NCBI RefSeq assembly: GCF_029814935.1
Contig: NZ_CP104582.1
Location: 868,001-932,000 of the forward strand
DNA: 64,000 nucleotides
DNA from: Pseudomonas sp. GD03919
GTDB lineage: Bacteria > Pseudomonadota > Gammaproteobacteria > Pseudomonadales > Pseudomonadaceae
Direction of reading: 5' to 3'
A program made the translations under genes and the position numbers. Below the pieces are notes generated by a model that was not told the origin of the DNA, did not search any database, and worked only from the letters and a program-made list of their open reading frames with translations. Shown here piece after piece: positions 17,989 to 25,553 of this stretch. Positions within the stretch are counted from its first letter, which is position 1, and every line of letters starts with the position of its first letter.

Positions 17989-18346
17989 TTACAACGCCAG
18001 GCGCATCGACAAATCCACCGCCTTTACATCCTTGGTCAGCGTCCCTAGCGAGATGTAATCCACCCCCGTCTCTGCGATCACGCGCAAGGTGCTGTCATTG
18101 ATCCCGCCCGAGGCTTCGAGTTTGGCGCGGCCGGCGGTGAGTCTTACGGCTTCGCGCATGTCGTCCAGTGACAGTTCGTCGAGCATGACGATATCGGCCC
18201 CCGCGTCCAGCGCTTCGCGCAGTTCTTCCAGGCTTTCCACTTCCACTTCCACCGGCTTGCCCGGGGCGATCTGGTGGGCGGCGCTGATGGCCTGGGCGAT
18301 GCCGCCGCGGGCGGCGATGTGGTTTTCCTTGATCTGGAAGGTGTCG
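17989..18346 (-). pseudogene. duplicated 3' fragment of nadC
   Basis: Encodes the last ~115 residues of quinolinate phosphoribosyltransferase, from [16 protein letters not shown] to the shared C-terminus DLSMRLAL. It aligns with 19838-20195 of the intact nadC at roughly 95% identity by eye. Homology ends abruptly near 18346; an upstream ATG at 18417 gives a 142-aa frame with an unrelated N-terminus. It lacks the N-terminal domain and most substrate-binding residues, so it should be inactive. The flanking REP-half sequence is also shared with the true nadC end, so the duplicated block includes part of a repeat unit. Confidence 0.9.
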
Positions 18347-18513
18347 AATGTCTCTGTGTGGGGGGATCGCGGTGTGGCGGATTCGTGAAATGAAATCGCC
18401 GTAGGCGAATACGTCATTTAGCGCTGTGACAACTATCAAAAAGGGCGCAGCTGCGAATGGTGCCCGGTATGATGGTGCAGCGTTCAACTCCTGGCATAGA
18501 GCAAGGGTTTGCT

Positions 18514-18933
18514 ATGACTGATCAAGATATCCGCTGGCTACAGCGACTGAGCAACTATCAGCGTGCCCTTGGGCAACTGACCCGGGCGGTTGAGCTGGCG
18601 CAGAGTCGTCCGCTCAGCGAGTTGGAGCGACAGGGGCTGATCCAGGCATTCGAGTTTGTTTTCGAGCTGGCCTGGAATCTGATGAAAGATTACTTTGTTT
18701 ATCAGGGCAATCCGGCTATTACGGGGTCTCGCGATGCGATTCGTACGGCGTTCAAGCAGGGGCTGGTCGTCGATGGCGAAGGTTGGATGGAGATGATCAA
18801 GAGCCGTAATCAGACGGCCCATACCTACAATGAATCCATCGCCATTGAGATCGCCGAGCGCATTCTGGCGCGTTATCAGGATCTCTTCGTGCAATTTCAG
18901 CAACGGATGCAAGGGCTGGCCAGCGAACTATGA
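18514..18933 (+). CDS. HEPN-family protein, HI0074-type nucleotidyltransferase substrate-binding subunit
   Basis: 139 residues, all-alpha HEPN fold of the HI0074 group. It has the R-x4-H motif in KSRNQTAHTYNE (about residues 107-118), followed by Thr-Tyr, as in HepT-like RNases. The ATG at 18514 is chosen because upstream residues (VPGMMVQRSTPG) are not family-like. The stop overlaps the start of the MNT gene by four bases. The pair is likely a toxin-antitoxin module with the toxin-like gene first, opposite to the MntA-HepT pair at 13582. A function as a simple nucleotidyltransferase complex cannot be excluded. Confidence 0.8.
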   Translation: MTDQDIRWLQRLSNYQRALGQLTRAVELAQSRPLSELERQGLIQAFEFVFELAWNLMKDYFVYQGNPAITGSRDAIRTAFKQGLVVDGEGWMEMIKSRNQTAHTYNESIAIEIAERILARYQDLFVQFQQRMQGLASEL

Positions 18934-19259
18934 CGGGTGAGAGTCGGTTCGGGTTGCCGCTGCATGCGGTCGAGAAGTTATGCGCTGTTTTTCGCGCGTG
19001 TCCGCAGGTCGAGCGAGTCATTCTGTATGGCTCACGTGCCAAAGGTAATTATCGAGTTGGGTCGGATATCGATCTGACGGTTGAGGGGGAAGGGCTTTCA
19101 CTGGCGCAGTTATTGGCCATGGAGAGCCAGATCGACGAGTTGTTGCTGCCCTGGATGGTCGATCTTTCTCTCAAGGATCGTATCGATAACCCGGCGCTGC
19201 TCGATCATATCGCTCGCGTCGGGTTGACCTTTTATGAGCGCGGCAGGGCGGATGTGTAG
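18930..19259 (+). CDS. MNT-domain nucleotidyltransferase (HI0073-type)
   Basis: 109 residues with the full MNT signature GS-x10-DID in YGSRAKGNYRVGSDIDL (about residues 34-50) and a third acidic position in PWMVDLSL. Coupled to the preceding HEPN gene by an ATGA overlap. By analogy with MntA it would AMPylate its HEPN partner. The pair lies between the duplicated nadC 3' fragment and repeat units of the same family as the large array. Confidence 0.82.
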   Translation: MTGESRFGLPLHAVEKLCAVFRACPQVERVILYGSRAKGNYRVGSDIDLTVEGEGLSLAQLLAMESQIDELLLPWMVDLSLKDRIDNPALLDHIARVGLTFYERGRADV

Positions 19260-19319
19260 GGTGGAGTCGTCGTAGTTGCCTCCATCGTCATCGTTTGCCA
19301 CCAGGCTGCTGGTGATGCA

Positions 19320-19837
19320 GATAGCTGCACTCAGCGCGATGCCTTCATCGGCCCTGAAATTGTAGGAGCCCCGCCCCGGGGCGAATTTTTGTAATCCAGC
19401 TCGATTTCGGTGAGGCTGCGATTCGCCGCGGGGCGCGGCTCCTACAGTGGGTCGGTGGTTTACTCTGGTGTCAGGTGTGGGCTGCGTAACGACGGATTAC
19501 GCTTCCGCTAATTCATCCCGCGCGATGCCTTCAGCAGCCCTGAAAATTGTAGGAGCCCCGCCCCGGGGCGTAATGCTGTTCATTTAAGAAATGGTCGGAC
19601 GCGATCAGTCCCCTCGCCCCTTCGGGGAGAGGGTTAGGGAGAGGGGAAAACTGGCAGTTTTGCGGCGTTTTCAGCCCTCTCCCCCAGCCCCTCTCCCATA
19701 AATGGGAGAGGGGAGTCAATCGCGTGCAACCTTAAGTGAACAGCATTACGCCCCGGGGCGAGCTTTTTGTAGCTCAGCGCGATTTCGCTGAGGCCGCGAT
19801 TCGCCGCGGGGCGCGGCTCCTACAGTGAGTCGGTGGC
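19320..19837. repeat. two further 183-bp-type REP units, second interrupted by a MITE
   Basis: GTAGGAGCCCCGCCCC begins at about 19364 and 19548, spaced like the large array, and the unit ends against the nadC stop with the same GTGAGTCGGTGGCTTACA junction as at 17973-17990. The second unit is split inside its CGCCCCGGGGCG core by the 178-bp element. Confidence 0.88.
19571..19748. mobile_element. 178-bp MITE-like element inside a REP unit
   Basis: Left end TAATGCTGTTCATTTAAG (19571-19588) and right end CTTAAGTGAACAGCATTA (19731-19748) are inverted repeats with one mismatch in 18. The element is flanked on both sides by the 12 bases CGCCCCGGGGCG (19559-19570 and 19749-19760), while intact units in the array have them once, so this is a target duplication. 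The interior holds CCCTCTCC-type inverted repeats and no convincing gene. It needs a transposase in trans. Confidence 0.85.
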
Positions 19838-20686
19838 TTACAAGGCCAGGCGCATCGACAAATCCACCGCCTTTACATCCTTGGTCAGCGTCCCTAGCGA
19901 GATGTAGTCAACGCCGGTCTCTGCGATCACGCGCAAGGTGCTGTCATTGATCCCGCCCGAGGCTTCGAGTTTGGCGCGGCCGGCGGTGAGTCTTACGGCT
20001 TCGCGCATGTCGTCCAGTGACAGCTCGTCGAGCATAACGATATCGGCTCCCGCTTCCAGCGCTTCGCGCAGTTCTTCCAGGCTTTCCACTTCCACTTCCA
20101 CCGGCTTGCCCGGGGCGATCTGGTGGGCGGCGGCAATTGCCTGGGCGATGCCGCCGCAGGCCGCGATGTGGTTTTCCTTTATAAGGAAGGCGTCGTACAG
20201 GCCGATGCGGTGGTTGTGGCAGCCACCGCAGGTTACGGCGTACTTCTGGGCCAGGCGCAGGCCCGGTAGGGTCTTGCGAGTGTCCAGCAGTTTTACCTGG
20301 GTGCCTTCAACCAGGTCGGCATAGTGGCGGCAGCGGGTGGCGACTGCAGACAGGGTCTGCAGGAAGTTCAGGGCGCTGCGCTCGCCGCTGAGCAGGGCGC
20401 GGGCCGGGCCTTCGAGGTGGAACAGGGTCTGGTCGGCGCTGACCTTGTCGCCATCCTGCACCTGCCAGTGCACTGCGACGCGCGGGTCGAGCTGGCGAAA
20501 TACCGCATCGACCCAGGCGGTGCCGCAAATCACTGCTTCTTCCCGTGTTATCACGCGGGCGCTGGCCAGGCGCTCGGCCGGTATCAGCTGGGCGGTGATG
20601 TCGCCGCTGCCAATGTCTTCGGCCAGGGCGCGGCGGACGTTGGCTTCGATTTCGCTGCTGAGGTCGGCGAGGGTCAGGTTGGGCAT
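19838..20686 (-). CDS. nadC: quinolinate phosphoribosyltransferase (carboxylating)
   Basis: 282 residues. Converts quinolinate and PRPP to nicotinate mononucleotide with loss of CO2, in de novo NAD synthesis. The N-terminal open-faced sandwich domain is followed by the TIM-barrel with [19 protein letters not shown], the [21 protein letters not shown] substrate segment and the C-terminal ASGGIND phosphate site. ATG at 20686 fits the family; a TTG at 20776 would add an unlikely Cys/Pro-rich extension. Intact, with REP sequence directly after its stop. Its last third is duplicated at 17989-18346. Confidence 0.96.
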   Translation of the reverse strand: MPNLTLADLSSEIEANVRRALAEDIGSGDITAQLIPAERLASARVITREEAVICGTAWVDAVFRQLDPRVAVHWQVQDGDKVSADQTLFHLEGPARALLSGERSALNFLQTLSAVATRCRHYADLVEGTQVKLLDTRKTLPGLRLAQKYAVTCGGCHNHRIGLYDAFLIKENHIAACGGIAQAIAAAHQIAPGKPVEVEVESLEELREALEAGADIVMLDELSLDDMREAVRLTAGRAKLEASGGINDSTLRVIAETGVDYISLGTLTKDVKAVDLSMRLAL

Positions 20687-21089
20687 GATCGGCTCCGGTT
20701 TAGACGAGCGGCGATTATAGAGGCAGGCAGGGGCAGGGCAATGGGCTGGAGTGTGCTCGCAGCCATCGAAGGGCAAAGGATTTCGCTGCGGCGTGCAGCG
20801 TCAGAAAAGGCTTGTGCGGCCCGACCAGCGGGGCAGCGTCACAGGGCTGTCAGCGTTAGGCTGTAGAGATACGGCTGTCGTGTATTGGCTACCGTCTGGA
20901 GGTGGCGTGTAGCTATCTGTGATCTGGGTCATGTCTGTGGGAAAAATTGGCTTGGTATGACGCGCAGCCTCCCTATAATGGCTTTACTTTTTTCATTATT
21001 GACGCCAGGCCTTTGACGTTACGGACGACGCTCGGTTGACGCTGTGCAGACCAGGAAGCCCGGGTTCGGGCAGTCTGCGGGAGACTAGA
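20687..21089 (+). promoter_or_regulatory. nadC/DUF1631 divergent intergenic region with sigma-70-like promoter
   Basis: TTGGTA at 20952-20957 and TATAAT at 20974-20979 with 16-bp spacing suit transcription of the DUF1631 gene. The nadC-proximal part is GC-rich with no site I can name. A T-rich run (ACTTTTTTCATT) follows the -10. Confidence 0.5.
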
Positions 21090-23390
21090 ATGAAGACCGA
21101 CGCGAATGTGGTGCCCCTGACCAAGGCGACCGCTGAGCAATCGCCAACTTCGCCGGTAGGAAGACTGCCCGTGGCGCTTATTCAGGTGCGTGACAAAGCC
21201 GCGCAACAGCTCAAGCAGAACCTGCAGAGCCTGTTTGACAACGCTGACGATACCCTCTTCGAGATGGCGGATCGGGCGACCAGCAATGCCGAGCAGAATG
21301 CTTTCTTCGAGGCCATGCGTGACCTGCGTCTGAAGCGCAAGAGCATCGAGCGCGGTTTCCTGCAGAAGGTGTTCGAGTCTTTCGCCAATCTCAATCAGTA
21401 CGAAATCGGCAAGCCGCAGCCAGCACTGGATGCGGTGTCCTTCGACAGCCTAAGCCTGGTGCAGAACGACGAGCTGGAAGAAACCGTGGCGCTGGACGCC
21501 ATGGTAGCCAAGGTGATGAGCCGAGACGCTGTTGCGTTGGGCCATCTCACCACGCGCCTCAATGCGGTGATCAGCAAGAAGCTGGACGACAAGAGCAACC
21601 CGCTCGGCCCCACCCTGCTCAGCGAATACTTCCTCGACGCCTGCAGTAGCCTGGGTGTGGAGATCAAGGTCAAGCTGATCATCCTCAAGCTGTTCGAAAA
21701 GTACGTGCTCGGCAGCTGCGACATGCTTTACGCCGAGGCCAATCAGGCGCTGGTCAGCGCGGGCGTGTTGCCTGAGCTGAAGTCCGCACCGCCGCGCCGT
21801 CAGCAGCGCCCGGCAGCTTCCACTTATGTTCAGTCGTCCGGCGAGGAAGGCATTTCCTTGCTCGAAGGCGCCGATCAGGGCGTGCAGGAAGTGTTCGGTG
21901 CGTTGCAGGATCTGCTCTTGCAGGTACGCGGCACCGCCATGCCGCGTCGCGCCCAGGTGGCCGATGCCCTGCCGATTACCAGCAATGACCTGATGCGCCT
22001 GCTCTCGCACATGCAGCAGCGTGCCCCGGCCCAGGCCAGTGTCGAAGATTTCGATCTTCGCGACCAGCTCGAACGATTGCTCGAACGTGCCAGCGCCAAG
22101 AGCGGCAAGGCGCGAGTGGTTGGCGAGGTGGATGAAGATGTGATCAACCTGGTGTCGATGCTGTTCGAGTTCATTCTCGACGATCGCACCCTGCCGGATT
22201 CGCTCAAGGCACTGATTGGCCGTCTGCAGATTCCGATGCTCAAGGTTGCGGTGCTGGACAAGACCTTCTTCAGCCGTGGCAGCCACCCGGCGCGCCGCCT
22301 GCTCAATGAAATCGCTTCTGCGGCCCTTGGCTGGGTCGATCAGGACGATGCGCAGCGTGACGGCCTGTATCAGAAGATCGAGCAGGTGGTGCAGCGTCTG
22401 CTTAACGACTTTGTCGATGATCCGGCGATTTTCTCCGAGCTGTTGGCCGACTTCATGGCCTTTACCGGCGATGAGCGTCGTCGCAGTGAGCTGCTCGAAC
22501 AGCGCACGCGCGACGCCGAGGAAGGCAGCGCCAAGGCCGAGTTGGCGCGTCGTCAGGTCGAGCACGCATTGAACGAACGACTGCTGGGCAAGACCCTGCC
22601 GGAAGTGGTGGTGCGGTTGCTGCAGGAAGCCTGGAGCAAGGTGCTGATGCTCATCTGCCTCAAGCATGGTGTCGATTCCGAGGAGTGGCAGGCCGCCTTG
22701 CAGACCATGGATGATCTGGTCTGGAGTGTTGCTCCGCATGAAGACCCGGAAGCACGCCTGCGCTTGCTGGAGCTGGTGCCGGGGCTGCTCAAGGCATTGC
22801 GCGAGGGCATGGCCAGCGCGGCCTTCGATCCGTTCTCCACCAGCGAGTTTTTCAGCCAGTTGGAGGGGCTGCATGTGCAGGCCTTCCAACGCTTCAAGCG
22901 CGCGGCCCCGGAAGCTGAGACGGCCGTTGCCGAGGATGCTGCGCACACCGATCCGAGCGAAGCCGGCATCGAGCTGCCACTGTTGGAGCTGCCAGCCGCC
23001 GAAGAGATCGAGGACGCTCCGGCGATGGTCGAGGTGGTCGAAGAGATCATTCTGCTTGCGCCGGGCCAGACCCGTCCGCAGGAGCCGGATGTGGTGCTCC
23101 CGGACGACGACGAGGCGCTGCTGCAGGTGGACAGCCTGCGTGTGGGTAGCTGGGTGGAAATCCAGGAAGATGAAGAGCACAAGCTGCGCTGCAAGCTGGC
23201 GGCCATCATCAAGCCCACTGGCAAGTACGTGTTTGTCAATCGCACCGGCATGAAGGTGTTGGAGAAAACGCGCAACGCGCTGGCGGTGGAGTTTCGCCGC
23301 AACGCTGTGCGCCTGCTTGACGATGCGTTGCTGTTCGACCGCGCCCTGGAGTCGGTCATCGGCAATCTGCGCAAGCTCAAGCACAGCTGA
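21090..23390 (+). CDS. DUF1631 domain-containing protein
   Basis: 766 residues, single DUF1631 family member (sometimes mis-labelled thymidine phosphorylase). Mostly helical and acidic with no signal peptide. The middle has a charged, likely coiled-coil stretch (LLEQRTRDAEEGSAKAELARRQVEHAL, residue groups near 470-500). An Ala/Glu/Pro-rich linker follows, and the last ~90 residues (SLRVGSWVEIQEDEEHKLRC to NRTGMKVLEKTRN) form a beta-rich, PilZ-like terminal domain. ATG at 21090 follows GGGAGACT; the frame opens earlier at 21036 without a ribosome site. It keeps its place between nadC and ampD as in other Pseudomonas genomes. Function unknown. Confidence 0.88.
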   Translation: MKTDANVVPLTKATAEQSPTSPVGRLPVALIQVRDKAAQQLKQNLQSLFDNADDTLFEMADRATSNAEQNAFFEAMRDLRLKRKSIERGFLQKVFESFANLNQYEIGKPQPALDAVSFDSLSLVQNDELEETVALDAMVAKVMSRDAVALGHLTTRLNAVISKKLDDKSNPLGPTLLSEYFLDACSSLGVEIKVKLIILKLFEKYVLGSCDMLYAEANQALVSAGVLPELKSAPPRRQQRPAASTYVQSSGEEGISLLEGADQGVQEVFGALQDLLLQVRGTAMPRRAQVADALPITSNDLMRLLSHMQQRAPAQASVEDFDLRDQLERLLERASAKSGKARVVGEVDEDVINLVSMLFEFILDDRTLPDSLKALIGRLQIPMLKVAVLDKTFFSRGSHPARRLLNEIASAALGWVDQDDAQRDGLYQKIEQVVQRLLNDFVDDPAIFSELLADFMAFTGDERRRSELLEQRTRDAEEGSAKAELARRQVEHALNERLLGKTLPEVVVRLLQEAWSKVLMLICLKHGVDSEEWQAALQTMDDLVWSVAPHEDPEARLRLLELVPGLLKALREGMASAAFDPFSTSEFFSQLEGLHVQAFQRFKRAAPEAETAVAEDAAHTDPSEAGIELPLLELPAAEEIEDAPAMVEVVEEIILLAPGQTRPQEPDVVLPDDDEALLQVDSLRVGSWVEIQEDEEHKLRCKLAAIIKPTGKYVFVNRTGMKVLEKTRNALAVEFRRNAVRLLDDALLFDRALESVIGNLRKLKHS

Positions 23391-23431
23391 TTGTTGCCAG
23401 GAGCGCTTCGCGCCTGACAACGGCCTGGTCT

Positions 23432-23511
23432 GTAGGAGCCCCGCCCCGGGGCGAAGCTTTTAGATCCTGCGGCGTGCTCGATATCGATTCGCCGCGAGGC
23501 GCGGCTCCTAC
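23432..23511. repeat. REP doublet between DUF1631 gene and ampD
   Basis: GTAGGAGCCCCGCCCCGGGG ... GAGGCGCGGCTCCTAC, two REPs facing each other about 30 bases apart. Confidence 0.85.
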
Positions 23512-23615
23512 CTTTCGTGATTCTCGATTTCCCGCCTTTGCACATCCTGTTGCGGCCTCGCGCTTGGCCGACGTAGCCAGCTGCTCTAGAGTGGTGACAC
23601 GTTCAGGAGTGCCAC

Positions 23616-24167
23616 ATGCTGCTCGACCCTTCCACTGGCTGGTTTCAGGGTGTCCCTCACTGCCCATCGCCGAATTTCAACGCTCGCCCCGGTGGCGAGA
23701 TCTCTCTGCTGGTGGTGCACAACATCAGCCTGCCGCCTGGGCAGTTCGGTACTGGCAAGGTGCAGGCGTTCTTTCAGAACCGCTTGCCCGTGCACGAGCA
23801 CCCTTTCTTCGCCGAAATTGCGTCCTTGCAGGTTTCCGCCCATTTCTTCATCGAGCGTGATGGCGCGCTGACGCAGTTCGTTTCCTGCCTCGATCGTGCC
23901 TGGCACGCCGGGGTTTCCTGGTTCGAGGGGCGCGATAACTGCAATGATTTTTCGCTAGGAGTGGAGCTGGAAGGGACGGATGATCTGCCCTACACCGACG
24001 CTCAGTACGCCAGGTTGGTCGAGCTGACGCGGCAGTTGCTGGATGCCTTCCCGGCGCTGTCGACGCAGCGTATCCGTGGCCACAGCGATATCGCGCCTGG
24101 GCGCAAGACCGACCCGGGGGCAGCGTTCGACTGGTCGCGTCTGCACGCCGAATTGAAGGAGAGGTAG
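23616..24167 (+). CDS. ampD: 1,6-anhydro-N-acetylmuramyl-L-alanine amidase AmpD
   Basis: 183-residue cytoplasmic zinc amidase that removes the stem peptide from anhydro-muropeptides in cell-wall recycling; its loss induces AmpC beta-lactamase through AmpR. The zinc ligands are visible: His35 in LVVHNIS, His near 155 in RGHSDIAPGRKTDPG and the Asp ten residues later. The Glu and His of SAHFFIERDG and DRAWHAGVSWF frame the pocket. Complete, no signal peptide. ampE follows after 2 bp, so the two are one operon. Confidence 0.96.
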   Translation: MLLDPSTGWFQGVPHCPSPNFNARPGGEISLLVVHNISLPPGQFGTGKVQAFFQNRLPVHEHPFFAEIASLQVSAHFFIERDGALTQFVSCLDRAWHAGVSWFEGRDNCNDFSLGVELEGTDDLPYTDAQYARLVELTRQLLDAFPALSTQRIRGHSDIAPGRKTDPGAAFDWSRLHAELKER

Positions 24168-24169
24168 CA

Positions 24170-25003
24170 ATGAGTTTTCTGGTGATTCTGCTGGTGCTGT
24201 GGGTCGAGAAGTTTTCTGCCTGGCGTCTGCGCATCCAGCAGGACGGCCCCTGGTTGGCACAGCTCCAGCGTTTGCAGCAGGGTGGTTTTCAGCAGGCGCC
24301 CTGGCTGTGCCTGGCGCTGCTGGTGTTGCTGCCGGTGCTGGTGCTGGGGCTGCTCTTGCTGGTGCTCGAACCGCTGGCTTACGGTTGGCTGGCGTTGCCC
24401 GTGCATTTGTTGGTGCTGATCTACAGCCTGGGGCGTGGCGATCTGCTCGCCGCCCTGGGGCCGTTTCGTGACGCCTGGCGGCGTGGCGATGGTCAGGCGG
24501 CTTATCACGTGGCCGAACGTGACCTTTCGTTAGAACCGGAGGAGGGTGCCGAGCTGCTGGTGCAGGTTCAGGGGCACTTGCTGTGGCAGGCGTATCAAAG
24601 CTTCTTCGCGGTTATTTTCTGGTATCTGCTGCTCGGGCCGATGGCGGCGCTGGCGTATCGCCTGCTGGCGCTGAGCGCCGAGCATGCGCAGCAGCCGGCG
24701 TTGCGTGAGCGAGCGGTGCAACTGCGGCATGCCTTCGATTGGCTGCCGGCGCGGGTATTGACTTCGAGTTTCGCGCTGGTCGGTAATTTCGTCGCCGTCA
24801 GCCGCGCCTTGCTGCATGAGCTGCTGAGCTGGGACATTTCTGCCGCGCAACTGGTGATCAAGGCCGGACGTGCGGCCGCTGAGATGCCGCCGCCGGTGAT
24901 GGGTGAGGAGGGTGTCGATACCCTGGATCAGCTGTGGCAACTGCTGATTCGTGCCGCAGTGGTCTGGTATGCCGGTTATGCGGTTTGGGTGTTATTAATC
25001 TAG
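24170..25003 (+). CDS. ampE: inner-membrane regulatory protein AmpE
   Basis: 277 residues with four membrane segments (about residues 2-18, 42-75, 140-165 and 255-277). Belongs to the AmpE/CobD-like family, co-transcribed with ampD and proposed as a sensory or signalling partner in beta-lactamase induction. The cytoplasmic loop includes YHVAERDLSLEPEEGAELL. Starts 2 bp after ampD with GGAG-type spacing. Confidence 0.92.
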   Translation: MSFLVILLVLWVEKFSAWRLRIQQDGPWLAQLQRLQQGGFQQAPWLCLALLVLLPVLVLGLLLLVLEPLAYGWLALPVHLLVLIYSLGRGDLLAALGPFRDAWRRGDGQAAYHVAERDLSLEPEEGAELLVQVQGHLLWQAYQSFFAVIFWYLLLGPMAALAYRLLALSAEHAQQPALRERAVQLRHAFDWLPARVLTSSFALVGNFVAVSRALLHELLSWDISAAQLVIKAGRAAAEMPPPVMGEEGVDTLDQLWQLLIRAAVVWYAGYAVWVLLI

Positions 25004-25553
25004 AGATCCTGCCCAAGCGCTATGCAGGGCGGGGGCCAATGCCGATCAGATAAGCTTGCCAAAGCGGTCTTTCGTAGGAGCCCCGCCCCGGGGCGAAGCT
25101 TTTCAATCGCGTATCGCCCTGGTTCGCGGCGGGGCGCCGCTCCTACCCATTGGCAGCGTCGACGCTTAACTGACAGACATTAGGGCGGGGGCAGCCTGCT
25201 GTCACGCACAGTGGCGGGTTGCACCCGCCCTACGTGCCGGCTTTGTGGAAGCCGCGCCCTGCGGCGAATGGCAAAACAGCATTCGCCCCGAGTCGGGGCT
25301 CCTACACGGCCTTAGCTGGATTCGCTGGGCGCGCATTTAACCTTAAGTTACAGAGGCGCGTGTCGATAAGGGGTATAAGGAGGCGGTAGCCGACCCTGTT
25401 TGGTGATTTTCGTCACATTTATCTGCCTGTATTTGCCGCGTCGATTCACGCGCCACAGGTCGGGCTGCACAGGACGCCGTCGTCAGCCCGTGAGAGGCTC
25501 TGCGGCCGTTCAAGCGATACCAATAACAATAAAATGGCAACTGGAGACGTCTA
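25004..25553. repeat. ampE-chemoreceptor intergenic region with two REP doublets
   Basis: One doublet at 25074-25146 (GTAGGAGCCCCGCCCCGG ... GCGCCGCTCCTAC) and another at 25245-25305 (GTGGAAGCCGCGCCCTGCGG ... TCGGGGCTCCTAC). Between them GGCGGGTTGCACCCGCC forms a small hairpin. The last 200 bp hold no promoter I can define with confidence. Confidence 0.75.

Noticed and set aside
18347..18417. N-terminal extension making the nadC fragment a 142-aa gene
   Set aside because: The extension has no similarity to NadC and no ribosome site; the fragment lacks the catalytic N-terminal half.
19531..19719. 62-codon frame across the MITE and REP
   Set aside because: Repeat-derived, WERGWGRGL/PLPNPLPEGARG type translations are well-known spurious products of such repeats.
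11283..20686. Integrative element or prophage between pilA and nadC
   Set aside because: No integrase, phage structural gene or tRNA attachment site was found; only TA pairs and repeats.
21450..23420. 656-codon open frame antisense to the DUF1631 gene
   Set aside because: His/Gln-rich shadow frame without domain or ribosome site.
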